Assembly: GCF_024158915.1 (NCBI RefSeq)
Contig: NZ_JAMZGF010000038.1
Span: forward strand, 1-50,036
DNA: 50,036 nt
Direction: 5' to 3'
From: Chryseobacterium sp. S0630
GTDB lineage: Bacteria; Bacteroidota; Bacteroidia; Flavobacteriales; Weeksellaceae
A program made the position numbers and the translations under genes. Under the pieces are notes generated by a model that was given only the letters and a program-made list of their open reading frames with translations, was not told the origin of the DNA and made no database searches. Below are positions 16,644 through 26,004 of this stretch, piece by piece. The stretch's first letter is position 1. Every line of letters starts with the position of its first letter.

Positions 16644-19439
16644 ATGGTACATCATGACTCCCGCTTTCCTTTGAGGCTTCGATTTTTCAGTTTTCTTATT
16701 TTTATCATTACGATGACAGCCGTAAAGGCACAAAACCTACAATTCACCATCACTTTTGAAATAAAAAGTCTTGATTCAAACTTAATAAATGACTCTGAAA
16801 TCAAGATCTACAACGAAGAAAATTCCTATTCAGTTTCTACAAATGAAAAAGGAATAGCAGTAATTTCATTGATTCCCGGAAAATATAAAACAGAAGCCTG
16901 GAAAAATGGTGTTCAGAGGTATTCCGGTAAAATTTCTGTGACAAAAACTGAAACTTTCACCCTACTATTTCAGGAGAAATTGAATACCATTGAAGAAGTA
17001 GTGATTACCGCCAAAGAAGGAAAAGGGCTTACCTCTTCTTCCATCATTAACCAGCGGGCAATGCAGCATTTGCAGCCTTCAAGTTTTTCTGATCTTCTGG
17101 AGCTTCTTCCCGGCGGAAGATCCAATGATCCGGTTCTTAATCAGGCCAACAAAATCAGTCTCCGTGAAACCGGCAGGCCTGGTACTGATTACAATACTTC
17201 TTCCATGGGAACTACATTTTTAGTGGATGGTGCTCCTTTAAATTCTAATGCCAATCTTCAGTATTCCTATGATTTTTTAGACAAAACCAATAACGGACTG
17301 AAGCGAAGGCTTACTGTAAATAGTGGTGTAGATATGCGAACCATTTCTACAGATCAGATTGAAAGCGTGGAAGTTCTTCGTGGAATTCCTTCTGTAGTCT
17401 ATGGAAATCTTATCTCAGGAATTGTAAAAATCACCAACAAATCCGGCTATACAAGATGGAAAGCAAGATTTAAAGCAGATGGCTACAGTAAGCTATTTGC
17501 TGTGAGCAAAGGTTTTGAAAACAAAGAAAAAGATCTGAAAATCAATACAGGTCTGGATTATCTGAATGCAAAGACCGACCCAAGAGACCGATTGGAAAGC
17601 TATAAAAGAATCACCGCCCATCTTGGTATCATTAAAGAAAAAAAATATGATCATGGAACGGCAAAATGGCAAAGTAATCTCAGTTATACAGGTTCTCTGG
17701 ATGGTTCAAAATCTGATCCGGATATCGATTTGTCTGAACTGAATTCTTATGAAGTGAATACTCATTTCCTGAGTCTTTCCAATGTATTCAATTACATTAA
17801 AAACGAACCATCGTTCTACCGTTCCACAGAAATTCAGGCAACGGTTAACCAAAGATTTGACAAAATAAAACAAACCAAGTTTATCCAGCTTGAAAATGCA
17901 ACGGCCTTTCCCCTATCCAGAATCGAAGGAGAATACGATGGCTACTACCCTGAAGCACGCTACATTTCAAATTATACAGTAGATGGAAAGCCTCTTGATC
18001 TTTTTGTCAAAATGATTAATAATTTTCAGCTTAAATCTCAATCGATGACGCATGAGTTCAATGCCGGATTCGACTGGCAAATGAGTAAAAACTGGGGAAA
18101 AGGACAATTATTTGACATCTACAGACCTATAGATCCTAAGGCAACCTTCAGACCGCGTGCGTATCGTGATATTCCTGCTTATATGACTTCTGCCCTGTTT
18201 CTGGAATCTATCAATTCTTTAAATGCAGGTCAACACAAGCTTACATTGGCTGTAGGACTCAGAGGAAACACCATGATGAATCTTCCTTCTTCCTTCAAAA
18301 TGAACGGAAAGTGGTATGCCGATCCCAGAGCCAATTTTCAGTGGGAACTTCCCTCTTTTGACTTGATGGATAAGAAAGCAACTGTAGCACTTACATTAGG
18401 ATATGGAAAACAAAGCCTGTTTCCGGATCTCAATCTTCTGTATCCGGAACTTATTTATAAAGACATTCAGCAGCTTAATTATTTCCACAACAATCCAGAC
18501 TACAGAAGAATCAATTATAAAACACTGATTTACAATCCACAGAATCCGGATATAGAACCGGCTATGAATGAAAAACTTGAAGCAAGAGTTGATTTCAGTC
18601 TGGGAGCACATCAGCTGTCTGTGACGGTTTTCAAAGAAAATATGCGTAATGCATTCCGTTCTATGAATGAATATGCTCTGTATCAGTATAAAAAATATGA
18701 TACTTCAGGACTGAATCATGATGCCATTACTTCTCCACCGGATGTGAATACACTTCCCTACCAGACAGTGAGTGAAAACTTTCTCTATACGACTCAGCGA
18801 AATGGTAGCAAAGTGGACAAAGAAGGGATTGAATTTCAATATTCTTCCAACAGAATTCCTGTGATCAATACAAGATTTACTTTAAACGGAGCCTGGTTCC
18901 GAACAAAATATGGAAACAGTCTGCCCGTATACAGAGGAAGAGATTTACTGATCAACGGAAGACCTTATCCTTATCTTGGATTGTATGAAGGGATGGAACC
19001 CAATTCGGTGAATGAGGTTTTGAATACCAATCTGATGCTGGATACTTATATTCCCCGTCTGGATCTTGTTTTTTCATCATCATTCCAGTTTTCCTGGTAT
19101 TCTACAAGGCAAATTCTTCCTATGAGCGGTATTCCAAGTCATTATGTGGACCAGAATGGTACTGTTCTTCCCTATAACCCGGATTCAGTAAAAGGAACTA
19201 TTCTGGAAAGTCTGATCATTGCTCAGAATGAGGATTTATACAATAGCACAAGAAGACCTATGGAAATGAATCTCAATCTGAAAGTGACCAAAAGCTTCAG
19301 AAATAAAGCAGTTGTGGTCTCTATGTTTGCCAACCGATTATTCAGTTATTATACACCCTACAACATCAACGGATTTACCATCAACAGAAAAGGAGCTTAT
19401 GATCCCTACTTCGGAATGGAAATCAATTTCAATTTATAA
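16644..19439 (+). CDS. TonB-dependent outer-membrane receptor
   Basis: A 931-residue TonB-dependent receptor. After a signal peptide (about residues 1-29, ending VKAQ) comes a carboxypeptidase-regulatory-like beta domain (about 30-105), then a TonB-box region (NTIEEVVITAKEG), a plug domain with FLVDGAPLNSNA and the conserved IESVEVLRGIPSVVYGN, and a 22-strand-type barrel to the C-terminus (MEINFNL). It is not a SusC: no SusD gene follows. Instead it heads a four-gene operon with a DUF4876-like lipoprotein, a predicted outer-membrane barrel and a di-haem peroxidase. Together with the Fur-like palindrome upstream, this suggests uptake of a metal complex. The start at 16644 gives a signal peptide, and no better upstream start is seen. 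Confidence 0.9.
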   Translation: MVHHDSRFPLRLRFFSFLIFIITMTAVKAQNLQFTITFEIKSLDSNLINDSEIKIYNEENSYSVSTNEKGIAVISLIPGKYKTEAWKNGVQRYSGKISVTKTETFTLLFQEKLNTIEEVVITAKEGKGLTSSSIINQRAMQHLQPSSFSDLLELLPGGRSNDPVLNQANKISLRETGRPGTDYNTSSMGTTFLVDGAPLNSNANLQYSYDFLDKTNNGLKRRLTVNSGVDMRTISTDQIESVEVLRGIPSVVYGNLISGIVKITNKSGYTRWKARFKADGYSKLFAVSKGFENKEKDLKINTGLDYLNAKTDPRDRLESYKRITAHLGIIKEKKYDHGTAKWQSNLSYTGSLDGSKSDPDIDLSELNSYEVNTHFLSLSNVFNYIKNEPSFYRSTEIQATVNQRFDKIKQTKFIQLENATAFPLSRIEGEYDGYYPEARYISNYTVDGKPLDLFVKMINNFQLKSQSMTHEFNAGFDWQMSKNWGKGQLFDIYRPIDPKATFRPRAYRDIPAYMTSALFLESINSLNAGQHKLTLAVGLRGNTMMNLPSSFKMNGKWYADPRANFQWELPSFDLMDKKATVALTLGYGKQSLFPDLNLLYPELIYKDIQQLNYFHNNPDYRRINYKTLIYNPQNPDIEPAMNEKLEARVDFSLGAHQLSVTVFKENMRNAFRSMNEYALYQYKKYDTSGLNHDAITSPPDVNTLPYQTVSENFLYTTQRNGSKVDKEGIEFQYSSNRIPVINTRFTLNGAWFRTKYGNSLPVYRGRDLLINGRPYPYLGLYEGMEPNSVNEVLNTNLMLDTYIPRLDLVFSSSFQFSWYSTRQILPMSGIPSHYVDQNGTVLPYNPDSVKGTILESLIIAQNEDLYNSTRRPMEMNLNLKVTKSFRNKAVVVSMFANRLFSYYTPYNINGFTINRKGAYDPYFGMEINFNL

Positions 19440-19460
19440 ACAATTTCAATTCAATAAATT

Positions 19461-20681
19461 ATGTTAAAACATGTATTAAGAACACTGTTCGTATTGTGTG
19501 CAGCTTTTGCCATTACAGCCTGTTCTTCGGATTCAAATGAAGCTCCGGAAGCAAAAACCTCCTTAAAGCTGGAACTTAAAGTAGTTCCTGACAATATTCA
19601 GGTTAAAGAATATAAAAACCTTTCGATCAGTTTCAAAGAGCTAAACTCAGGATTTACTATTACTCAGGAACTTAAAAACACCAACATTTTGCAGGTTGTT
19701 CTTCCTTCAGGAACGTATAACATTACTGCGGAAGGAAGCATTGTATATGGTGACAACTCCGGATCGGTAGAAGCTAAAGTTGCCGGTGTACAGAACGGAA
19801 TCGTTATCAATGGTAATGAAACCAACAAAACGCTGGATCTTTCTTTGAAATCAGGGAACAGCAGCGATCTGATCTTAGAAGAGGTCTTCTTTACCGGAAC
19901 AAAAACACCAGAGGGAGCCATGTATTTTGGTGATCAGTATTTTAAAATTACCAATAATACAGATAAGACCTTATATGCAGATGGTATGCTGTTAATACAA
20001 TCCAGCTTTATGACCAATGAAAAACAGGATTACAGCCCTAATATTATGGGAACTACTCTATCTGCGGGTGCCATCATCAGAATTCCGGGAAATGGAACCA
20101 TGTATCCCGTAAAAGCTGGAGAATCCATTATTATTGCAGAAGACGCTATTAATCATAAAAATTTCAACCCTTCTTCCATTAATCTTTCCAATGCCAACTT
20201 CCAGATTTTCAAGGAAGACTCAGATGATATCGACAATCCTTCCGTTCCGAAAATGGTGAATGTTTTTGAAAAAATGGTGATTCATACCCAAGGATATTAC
20301 GCTTATGCATTGGCACGTATGCCACAGGGAATAACTAATGAAGCATTGGTTGCTCAAAACTCTTATACTTACACTTATAACCTTACCATTAACGGTGATG
20401 TATATCCTATGGACGGAACCGCTGTTAAAATCCCCAATGAATGGATTACAGATGCTGTTAATTTAAGTGTACAGGATTCTTTCCAATGGCTGGTAACCTC
20501 ACCTTCTTTGGATATGGGATGGACTTCTGTAACTACTTTTGACGGAGATAAAAACCGTTTCGGAAAAGCTGTCCGCAGAAAAGTGACAGGAAAAACAATA
20601 GATGGTAAAAATATCCTTAAAGATACCAACAACTCCACAACAGACTTTGAACATGGTGTAAAGCCATCTTTATTTAATTAA
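19461..20681 (+). CDS. DUF4876-like lipoprotein
   Basis: A 406-residue lipoprotein of unknown function, recognised from memory as DUF4876-like and not verified by a search. The lipobox is ITAC (Cys21), followed by SSDSNEAPE, so lipidation and outer-membrane location are likely. The N-terminal third (about 35-130) looks like an immunoglobulin-like beta domain, and the middle segment EVFFTGTKTPEG ... YFKITNNTDKTLYADGM resembles a lamin-tail-like beta fold. It starts 21 bases after the receptor stop and ends one base before the next gene. By position it could be the surface partner of the receptor, playing the role SusD has for SusC, or the substrate of the di-haem enzyme. Both are inference. 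Confidence 0.75.
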   Translation: MLKHVLRTLFVLCAAFAITACSSDSNEAPEAKTSLKLELKVVPDNIQVKEYKNLSISFKELNSGFTITQELKNTNILQVVLPSGTYNITAEGSIVYGDNSGSVEAKVAGVQNGIVINGNETNKTLDLSLKSGNSSDLILEEVFFTGTKTPEGAMYFGDQYFKITNNTDKTLYADGMLLIQSSFMTNEKQDYSPNIMGTTLSAGAIIRIPGNGTMYPVKAGESIIIAEDAINHKNFNPSSINLSNANFQIFKEDSDDIDNPSVPKMVNVFEKMVIHTQGYYAYALARMPQGITNEALVAQNSYTYTYNLTINGDVYPMDGTAVKIPNEWITDAVNLSVQDSFQWLVTSPSLDMGWTSVTTFDGDKNRFGKAVRRKVTGKTIDGKNILKDTNNSTTDFEHGVKPSLFN

Positions 20682-20682
20682 A

Positions 20683-22197
20683 ATGAAATATTTTCTTTCC
20701 ATATCTATCCTGCTCAGCTCCTTTTCAGGGATAAGAATGTATGCCCAGATCAATGATACTATCAAAGAGAAAGTACGTGAAGAATATAGTTTTGAAAGGC
20801 TTATTAAAAACAGTATTACCATTAATCCGGCCAGTTATTCCGGGGCGAGGAAGTACAGCAGTACAATTTTTAATGTATTGACAGAAAAAAGCAACACTCC
20901 CAACCACCTGCAACAAAAAGGAAAAGGAAAAAACTTATGGGGTGCGGAAGTGTACAGCTTACAGAAGCTCAATGATAAAACATCAGTTTGGGGAAATGCT
21001 TCTTACACACAAGGGAAAAATAAGCAGGTGGTATGGAATGAAAATTCAGATTATGATCTCATCTATCCTTATGTAGCAGCGGACAGTGTGGGTGGTGATA
21101 TGAAATTTGAAAACTATAGCTTTTCAGGAGGATATTCCAGAAAAATAGATACTTACACTTTAGGAATTGCAGGAAGCTATCAGGCAACATTGAGTTACAG
21201 AGATATAGATCCGCGACCGAAAAATACAGCGGCTCATTTTTCTTTGGCAATGGGAGCTGACAAACTGATTCTGGAGAAGTTCAGAGTTGGAGCTTATGTA
21301 AATGCTGAAAAATATACTCAAAAACATTATCTGAGCTTTGTCAGCAATCAGGGATATCCTATGATTTATAATATGAGCGGACTGGGAAATTACAATGAAT
21401 TGCTTTCCGGAAAACTTCGTCAGGCCTATTACGAAGGCTGGTCTTACGGAGGAGGTTTACAGATCTTTGAAGCAGACAATAGATACTGGTATCTGAATAT
21501 AGGTCTTAAAAAGTTTAATCTTGATAAATTATTGACAGAATATGCAGATCTGAATGCCTCAAAAATTGATGAACAGCAGCTTACCTTTTCAGCCGGAAAA
21601 TTCTTTGATTCAGGGAATACAGTCTGGGGAATTTCTGCAGAAGGAAACAGTACGGAAAGAAAAGGAACTGAAAACCTTTTCCTTAATGAGAACTCGAGAA
21701 ATTATATCCAGATTGGAAGTGTGGAAAAATACAACCATAAGATCAGTACTATTATTTTCAAAGGACTTATACAGATGGGCAATGAAAAGACAAAATTGTC
21801 TTTGCTTCCCTTCTTTGGATGGGTTCAGGAAAAAGAAAAGTACAGCAGTCCACTATCAAGAATAGAATTAAGTAAGCTTATGTATGGAGCGGATTATCAG
21901 TGGTTGAAAACTTTCGGAAATCTACAGACATTGTCTGTTGTAGCCGGACTTTCAGCTACCAGTGTCTATCAAAAAGATGCGCTTTTCAACAATTCCGGAA
22001 AGCCTTCCATCAATACGATGCTTCAGGAAAATTATGCCTTTCAGTCTTCGGATTTCTGGCAGGCAAAACTTGATATTCACTTTCATTTCAACTTCCCTGT
22101 CGTGAAAAATGCTTTTGTAGGAGCTAAGATAATCTACAGTAATTTTAACAATGGCAGCAATACTTTGTTTGCTATCAGTATAGGAAGTATATTTTAA
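20683..22197 (+). CDS. Predicted outer-membrane beta-barrel protein (DUF6850-like)
   Basis: A 504-residue protein with a signal peptide (about residues 1-22, ending MYAQ) and alternating hydrophobic/aromatic strands through most of its length, typical of an outer-membrane barrel (for example NYSFSGGYSRKIDTYTLGIAG and LWGAEVYSLQKLNDKTSVWGNA). I recall a family named DUF6850 in this context, but that assignment is from memory. It begins one base after the lipoprotein stop, ends four bases before the peroxidase start, and so is strictly cotranscribed. No enzyme motif is seen. It may be a second channel or an anchoring barrel for the lipoprotein. Confidence 0.7.
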   Translation: MKYFLSISILLSSFSGIRMYAQINDTIKEKVREEYSFERLIKNSITINPASYSGARKYSSTIFNVLTEKSNTPNHLQQKGKGKNLWGAEVYSLQKLNDKTSVWGNASYTQGKNKQVVWNENSDYDLIYPYVAADSVGGDMKFENYSFSGGYSRKIDTYTLGIAGSYQATLSYRDIDPRPKNTAAHFSLAMGADKLILEKFRVGAYVNAEKYTQKHYLSFVSNQGYPMIYNMSGLGNYNELLSGKLRQAYYEGWSYGGGLQIFEADNRYWYLNIGLKKFNLDKLLTEYADLNASKIDEQQLTFSAGKFFDSGNTVWGISAEGNSTERKGTENLFLNENSRNYIQIGSVEKYNHKISTIIFKGLIQMGNEKTKLSLLPFFGWVQEKEKYSSPLSRIELSKLMYGADYQWLKTFGNLQTLSVVAGLSATSVYQKDALFNNSGKPSINTMLQENYAFQSSDFWQAKLDIHFHFNFPVVKNAFVGAKIIYSNFNNGSNTLFAISIGSIF

Positions 22198-22201
22198 ACA
22201 C

Positions 22202-23344
22202 ATGATGATAAAATTTTCAGATATTAAATTATTCGTTGTTCTTGGAGGAATTGCTCTATTCTTTATGCAGCATACTCTTCAACAATACAAAGTAGACTAT
22301 GGAGAAACTATAGAACAATATAAAAGGCCTGTACAATACTGGCCCAAACCTACAGTGGATGCAGAGGTGAACTGGAAAGAATTTGAGGCCATAGAATGGG
22401 ATTCCAATTATTATGATACACAGGAATTACCCGAAGTAATGCTTGGAAAAAAACTGTTTTTTGATCCCAAACTGTCACAATCCAGCCAGGTATCCTGCAG
22501 CAGCTGTCACAACCCTGAACTGGGCTGGGCAGACGGTCAGGAAGTAGCATTGGGAACTGATCATTTGCAGGGGAAAAGAAATACACAGTCGCTTTTCAAT
22601 ATTGCGGATCGCCAATCCTATTTCTGGGATGGAAGAGCTAAAACATTGGAAGAACAGCTTGTAGGGCCTATTTCTGCTCATAACGAAATGAATATGAAGC
22701 CGGAAAAGCTGGCCGGAAAACTTTCAAAGTTTAAAGAATACAAGAAGCTTTTCAAAGAAGTCTATCAAACTGATAAGATTACATTTGATAAAATCGCCAA
22801 AGCTCTGTCTACTTTCCAAAGGACAATCAGAAGCCAGCCCAGCAAACTTGATAAGTTCATTAAAGGCGATTATAAAGCCATGAGTGATAAGGAAATCTAC
22901 GGGATGCATCTATTCCGTACCAAAGCCAGATGCATGAACTGTCACTACGGAAAAAATCTTACAGACGAATCTTTTCACAACATAGGGCTTACCTATTACA
23001 AACGGGAATATGAGGATCTGGGTCTCTATCATATCACCAAGAATTCTGATGATACCGGTAAATTTAAAACCCCTTCGCTGAGAGATCTTGATTACACTGC
23101 TCCATGGATGCATAACGGACTGATGGATGACATGCATGGTGTTGTCAGTTTATACAACAGCGGCATGCAGATGATTAACCCTACTCCGGAAGAAAAGAAG
23201 GCTGATCCTAATTTTCCGGTCACAGATCATCTGATAAAACCTTTACATCTGAATGAGCAGGAAATAGATGCCATTGTTGCATTTTTAAAAAGTATGTCCG
23301 GAAGCTATTACAAAATGCCAAGACCGGAAATCCCAAGAAAATAG
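22202..23344 (+). CDS. Di-haem cytochrome c peroxidase / MauG-like protein
   Basis: A 380-residue periplasmic c-type cytochrome with two haem-binding motifs, CSSCH (99-103) and CMNCH (244-248), an N-terminal signal or membrane anchor (about 9-24), and the family segments YFWDGRAKTLEEQ (140-152) and APWMHNGLMDDMHG near 297. A Glu in AHNEMN (162) sits where bacterial cytochrome c peroxidases carry their distal acid, so peroxidase activity is plausible. MauG-like relatives use the same fold to oxidise Trp or Tyr in partner proteins. It is the last gene of the receptor/lipoprotein/barrel operon, four bases after the barrel gene. Whether it removes hydrogen peroxide or modifies a partner or ligand cannot be read here. 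Confidence 0.9.
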   Translation: MMIKFSDIKLFVVLGGIALFFMQHTLQQYKVDYGETIEQYKRPVQYWPKPTVDAEVNWKEFEAIEWDSNYYDTQELPEVMLGKKLFFDPKLSQSSQVSCSSCHNPELGWADGQEVALGTDHLQGKRNTQSLFNIADRQSYFWDGRAKTLEEQLVGPISAHNEMNMKPEKLAGKLSKFKEYKKLFKEVYQTDKITFDKIAKALSTFQRTIRSQPSKLDKFIKGDYKAMSDKEIYGMHLFRTKARCMNCHYGKNLTDESFHNIGLTYYKREYEDLGLYHITKNSDDTGKFKTPSLRDLDYTAPWMHNGLMDDMHGVVSLYNSGMQMINPTPEEKKADPNFPVTDHLIKPLHLNEQEIDAIVAFLKSMSGSYYKMPRPEIPRK

Positions 23345-23381
23345 ATATAAATACAGAATAAATAATTGATCCTAAAACAGT

Positions 23382-23422
23382 AAATCCTTTTATCTAAACA
23401 AGCACTTTAGATAAAAGGATTT
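23382..23422. terminator. Bidirectional terminator between convergent genes
   Basis: A perfect 17-bp stem (AAATCCTTTTATCTAAA and complement) around the 7-base loop CAAGCAC, placed between the peroxidase operon and the convergent patatin gene. The T-run is better on the + strand. Confidence 0.9.
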
Positions 23423-23454
23423 TTAATATCTTCCAAAATGATTTTAATTATTCT

Positions 23455-25818
23455 TTAAAATTTGAAGCCAATACTGAAATAGATCCTTGAAAAATCAAGC
23501 TGACTGTTTCGGGAAATATTCATGCTGATAGGACCAATCAGGGATTCGTAGCCAAGGTTCAATCCATACCCAAACATATCAAAACTGTCATTAAAAGGAG
23601 AAAACTCTTCACTCACCTTTCCATAGCTGAACGAAGGAGTTAGATAGAGCTTTTTCATAATTCTGTACTGAAATGATATTGCAGCCTTAGCTACTGAAGT
23701 CATCGGAAGTTCTTTTTGGCGAAGACCGTTGAATTCAGGGCTTAGCAGATCATAATTATATTCGCTACCTCCCAGGTTATATTTCTGATTCAGGAACAAA
23801 TACGGAACTTTATCTTCTTTCTTGGAACCGAAACTCGTTCCTAGAAACACATTCGCTTTTACGGTCAGTCTTCTTGTGATGGGATAGAAAAAGTTCTCAT
23901 TCAATGTGAATGAAACAAGGTTTTTAGGCTCAGAATAGTAAGATTCTTTCGGGTTAAGGATCAGATACAGGAGAGGCTGCACGGTATTCAGATCATAAAG
24001 TTCATAGCGATCTCCGTAATAAAATCTCGTACTCACCTGCAGATGATTCCCTTTTGTAGTAAAATATCTTTTATTAAGATTGTTCTGTTCAAACTTCAGG
24101 AAAGTGTTGAAATTACTGTGGTTATACAGCTTCTTGCTGTAATTATCTACTTTCGACTGATCTACCTTATCCAGTAAACTATACATTCTTTCCGTACTGA
24201 ATTCCGTTCCCAGAGATAGATAAGCATTGGGATTGATATTATAATTCAGCGCAATCTTTCCGGTTATATTACGGTACATATGGTTAGGAAAACGGTCGCC
24301 GCCATCCTCACTGATATCATATAATCTGAAGTTCAGGTCGTTACTTTTAAGATGAACCATCTTCGCCTCAAGATCCAACCATAAACGCTCCCCACTATCC
24401 AGAAACTGCTGATAAGCAAGTTTAGCTTTGAAACGTTCGGAAATATCCACTGTTGCCAGAAATCTTGATCGGTTCAGAAGAATATTTCTGTAGGTATAAT
24501 TGATAATAATCCCTACGGACTGTTCCGTATCATAGTGCAGCGCGAGTTTAAACGCCCCTTTTTTCGCTCTTTTCACAAATACATTCATCACAAGACCATC
24601 GTTTACATTGGTGTAGGTATAATACACCTTAACGTACTGACGCATTCCAAATACACGGTCTATGGCTTCATTAATCGTTTTTGCATCGTAATACTTCCCT
24701 TCCGTAAGTCCCATCTGCTTTTTCAGTACTTCAATTTCAGCTGCATCAGTAATAGGCGTTCCGTCTTCTTCGTTAAAAGTGAATTTTGTGGTAGGCAGTT
24801 TCACCTCTTCAATCATCGTATGCTCATACGTAATTCCGGCTTTTCGCTGCGCCTCTGCAAGAGCTACAAACTCAGGCAGGTGCTTTCTGGCTTCAACCTC
24901 TCCTATTTTGATAATCTTTCTGTATCTGGCAAAATCCTTCGTTGTAATTTCTCCCAAAGGATCTACAAAATCTACGAGAATATTAGAGAGTTCTTTTTGA
25001 TGCTTAAAATCCTCCACCGAACGGATGGCATGAGTCTGATAAATCATCTTCATCGGGTTTTCAATCTCCTTTTTCGTAAAAAGCCTGAAACCCGTATATC
25101 CACCAATAACAAAATCAGCACCCATCTCACGCACCTCATTGGCTGGATAATTACGGTCCAAACCGCCATCTACCAAAAGTTTTCCATCAATATAAACAGG
25201 AGCAAAAGCGGCAGGAATGGCCAGTGTGGAACGAATAGCCAACGGTAATGATCCTTCTTTCTGCATTACAAGACCTCCGTTTTCAATATCGGAAGAAGTA
25301 AGCTGCACGGGAATCCTCAGTTTGCTGAAATCGTTGATATGTTTTGCATTGAAAGTAAGTGTATTAAGAACCTCTCCCATGTACTGCCCTTCAATATAAG
25401 AACTCGGAAGAGTTGGAAATCCTTTCACTACAGGAAATTCAAGAATATATTTGTCGTATTCGTCTTTTTCACTGATATTAACTTTATTGTAAGGGATTTT
25501 ATTGCTCAGAATCCTGTTCCAATCCATTTTATAGATCGTATGTTTCAGTTGATCTGCATTATATCCCATTGCATATAAACCTCCCAGAATACCTCCCATA
25601 CTGGTTCCAGTGATATAATCTACTTTTATTCCCAATGAATCAATCATCTTGAGAATTCCGATATGGGCAAATCCCTTTGCACCTCCACCACTAAGAGCAA
25701 GCCCAAATTTTGTGTCTTTGGTTACATTCTGAAGGGCAATATTCAGAGAATCATTCTTTTGCTGAGATTTGATAATAAGAGAAAAAGCAATAGCTAAAAA
25801 TATCAGGATCTTTTTCAT
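23455..25818 (-). CDS. Patatin-like phospholipase fused to an outer-membrane beta-barrel
   Basis: A 787-residue protein with a signal peptide (residues 1-18) and a patatin domain with the oxyanion motif SGGGAKG (43-49), the nucleophile Ser73 in GTSMG and the catalytic Asp217 in DGG, all intact, so lipase activity is expected. Residues about 330-410 look like a POTRA-type domain, and the C-terminal half is a BamA-like barrel ending with Phe (YFSIGFKF). This is the architecture of type Vd autotransporters such as PlpD, in which the barrel exports the patatin domain; in Bacteroidetes the release step is not established. The gene is single and convergent with the peroxidase operon. The 186-base spacer upstream (25819-26004) is AT-rich with no clear feature. 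Confidence 0.9.
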   Translation of the reverse strand: MKKILIFLAIAFSLIIKSQQKNDSLNIALQNVTKDTKFGLALSGGGAKGFAHIGILKMIDSLGIKVDYITGTSMGGILGGLYAMGYNADQLKHTIYKMDWNRILSNKIPYNKVNISEKDEYDKYILEFPVVKGFPTLPSSYIEGQYMGEVLNTLTFNAKHINDFSKLRIPVQLTSSDIENGGLVMQKEGSLPLAIRSTLAIPAAFAPVYIDGKLLVDGGLDRNYPANEVREMGADFVIGGYTGFRLFTKKEIENPMKMIYQTHAIRSVEDFKHQKELSNILVDFVDPLGEITTKDFARYRKIIKIGEVEARKHLPEFVALAEAQRKAGITYEHTMIEEVKLPTTKFTFNEEDGTPITDAAEIEVLKKQMGLTEGKYYDAKTINEAIDRVFGMRQYVKVYYTYTNVNDGLVMNVFVKRAKKGAFKLALHYDTEQSVGIIINYTYRNILLNRSRFLATVDISERFKAKLAYQQFLDSGERLWLDLEAKMVHLKSNDLNFRLYDISEDGGDRFPNHMYRNITGKIALNYNINPNAYLSLGTEFSTERMYSLLDKVDQSKVDNYSKKLYNHSNFNTFLKFEQNNLNKRYFTTKGNHLQVSTRFYYGDRYELYDLNTVQPLLYLILNPKESYYSEPKNLVSFTLNENFFYPITRRLTVKANVFLGTSFGSKKEDKVPYLFLNQKYNLGGSEYNYDLLSPEFNGLRQKELPMTSVAKAAISFQYRIMKKLYLTPSFSYGKVSEEFSPFNDSFDMFGYGLNLGYESLIGPISMNISRNSQLDFSRIYFSIGFKF

Positions 25819-26004
25819 TGGTGCTGCTTAATGTATCTGATTTAAACTTTTAAAAGTTTTTAATAAGTAGTAAAGATACACAAAAAGTTACCTGCTTAAT
25901 TGACTATTCTACGAAGTAAATAAATGTATTTCAGTCTATAACTTAAAAACAAAATTCCCTCATTTTTCAGGTCAGACATATTTCCCAATACATGTCAGCT
26001 ATTT

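Noticed and set aside
16644..20681. Second SusC/SusD pair
   Set aside because: The receptor has a normal TonB plug without the SusC signature, and the following lipoprotein lacks SusD TPR helices and the C-terminal ERRREL...WFDLVRWG pattern.
24535..25248. 237-codon open frame on the + strand inside the patatin gene
   Set aside because: It is antisense to a gene with intact catalytic motifs over its full length. The translation is low-complexity and has no family features, signal or promoter.
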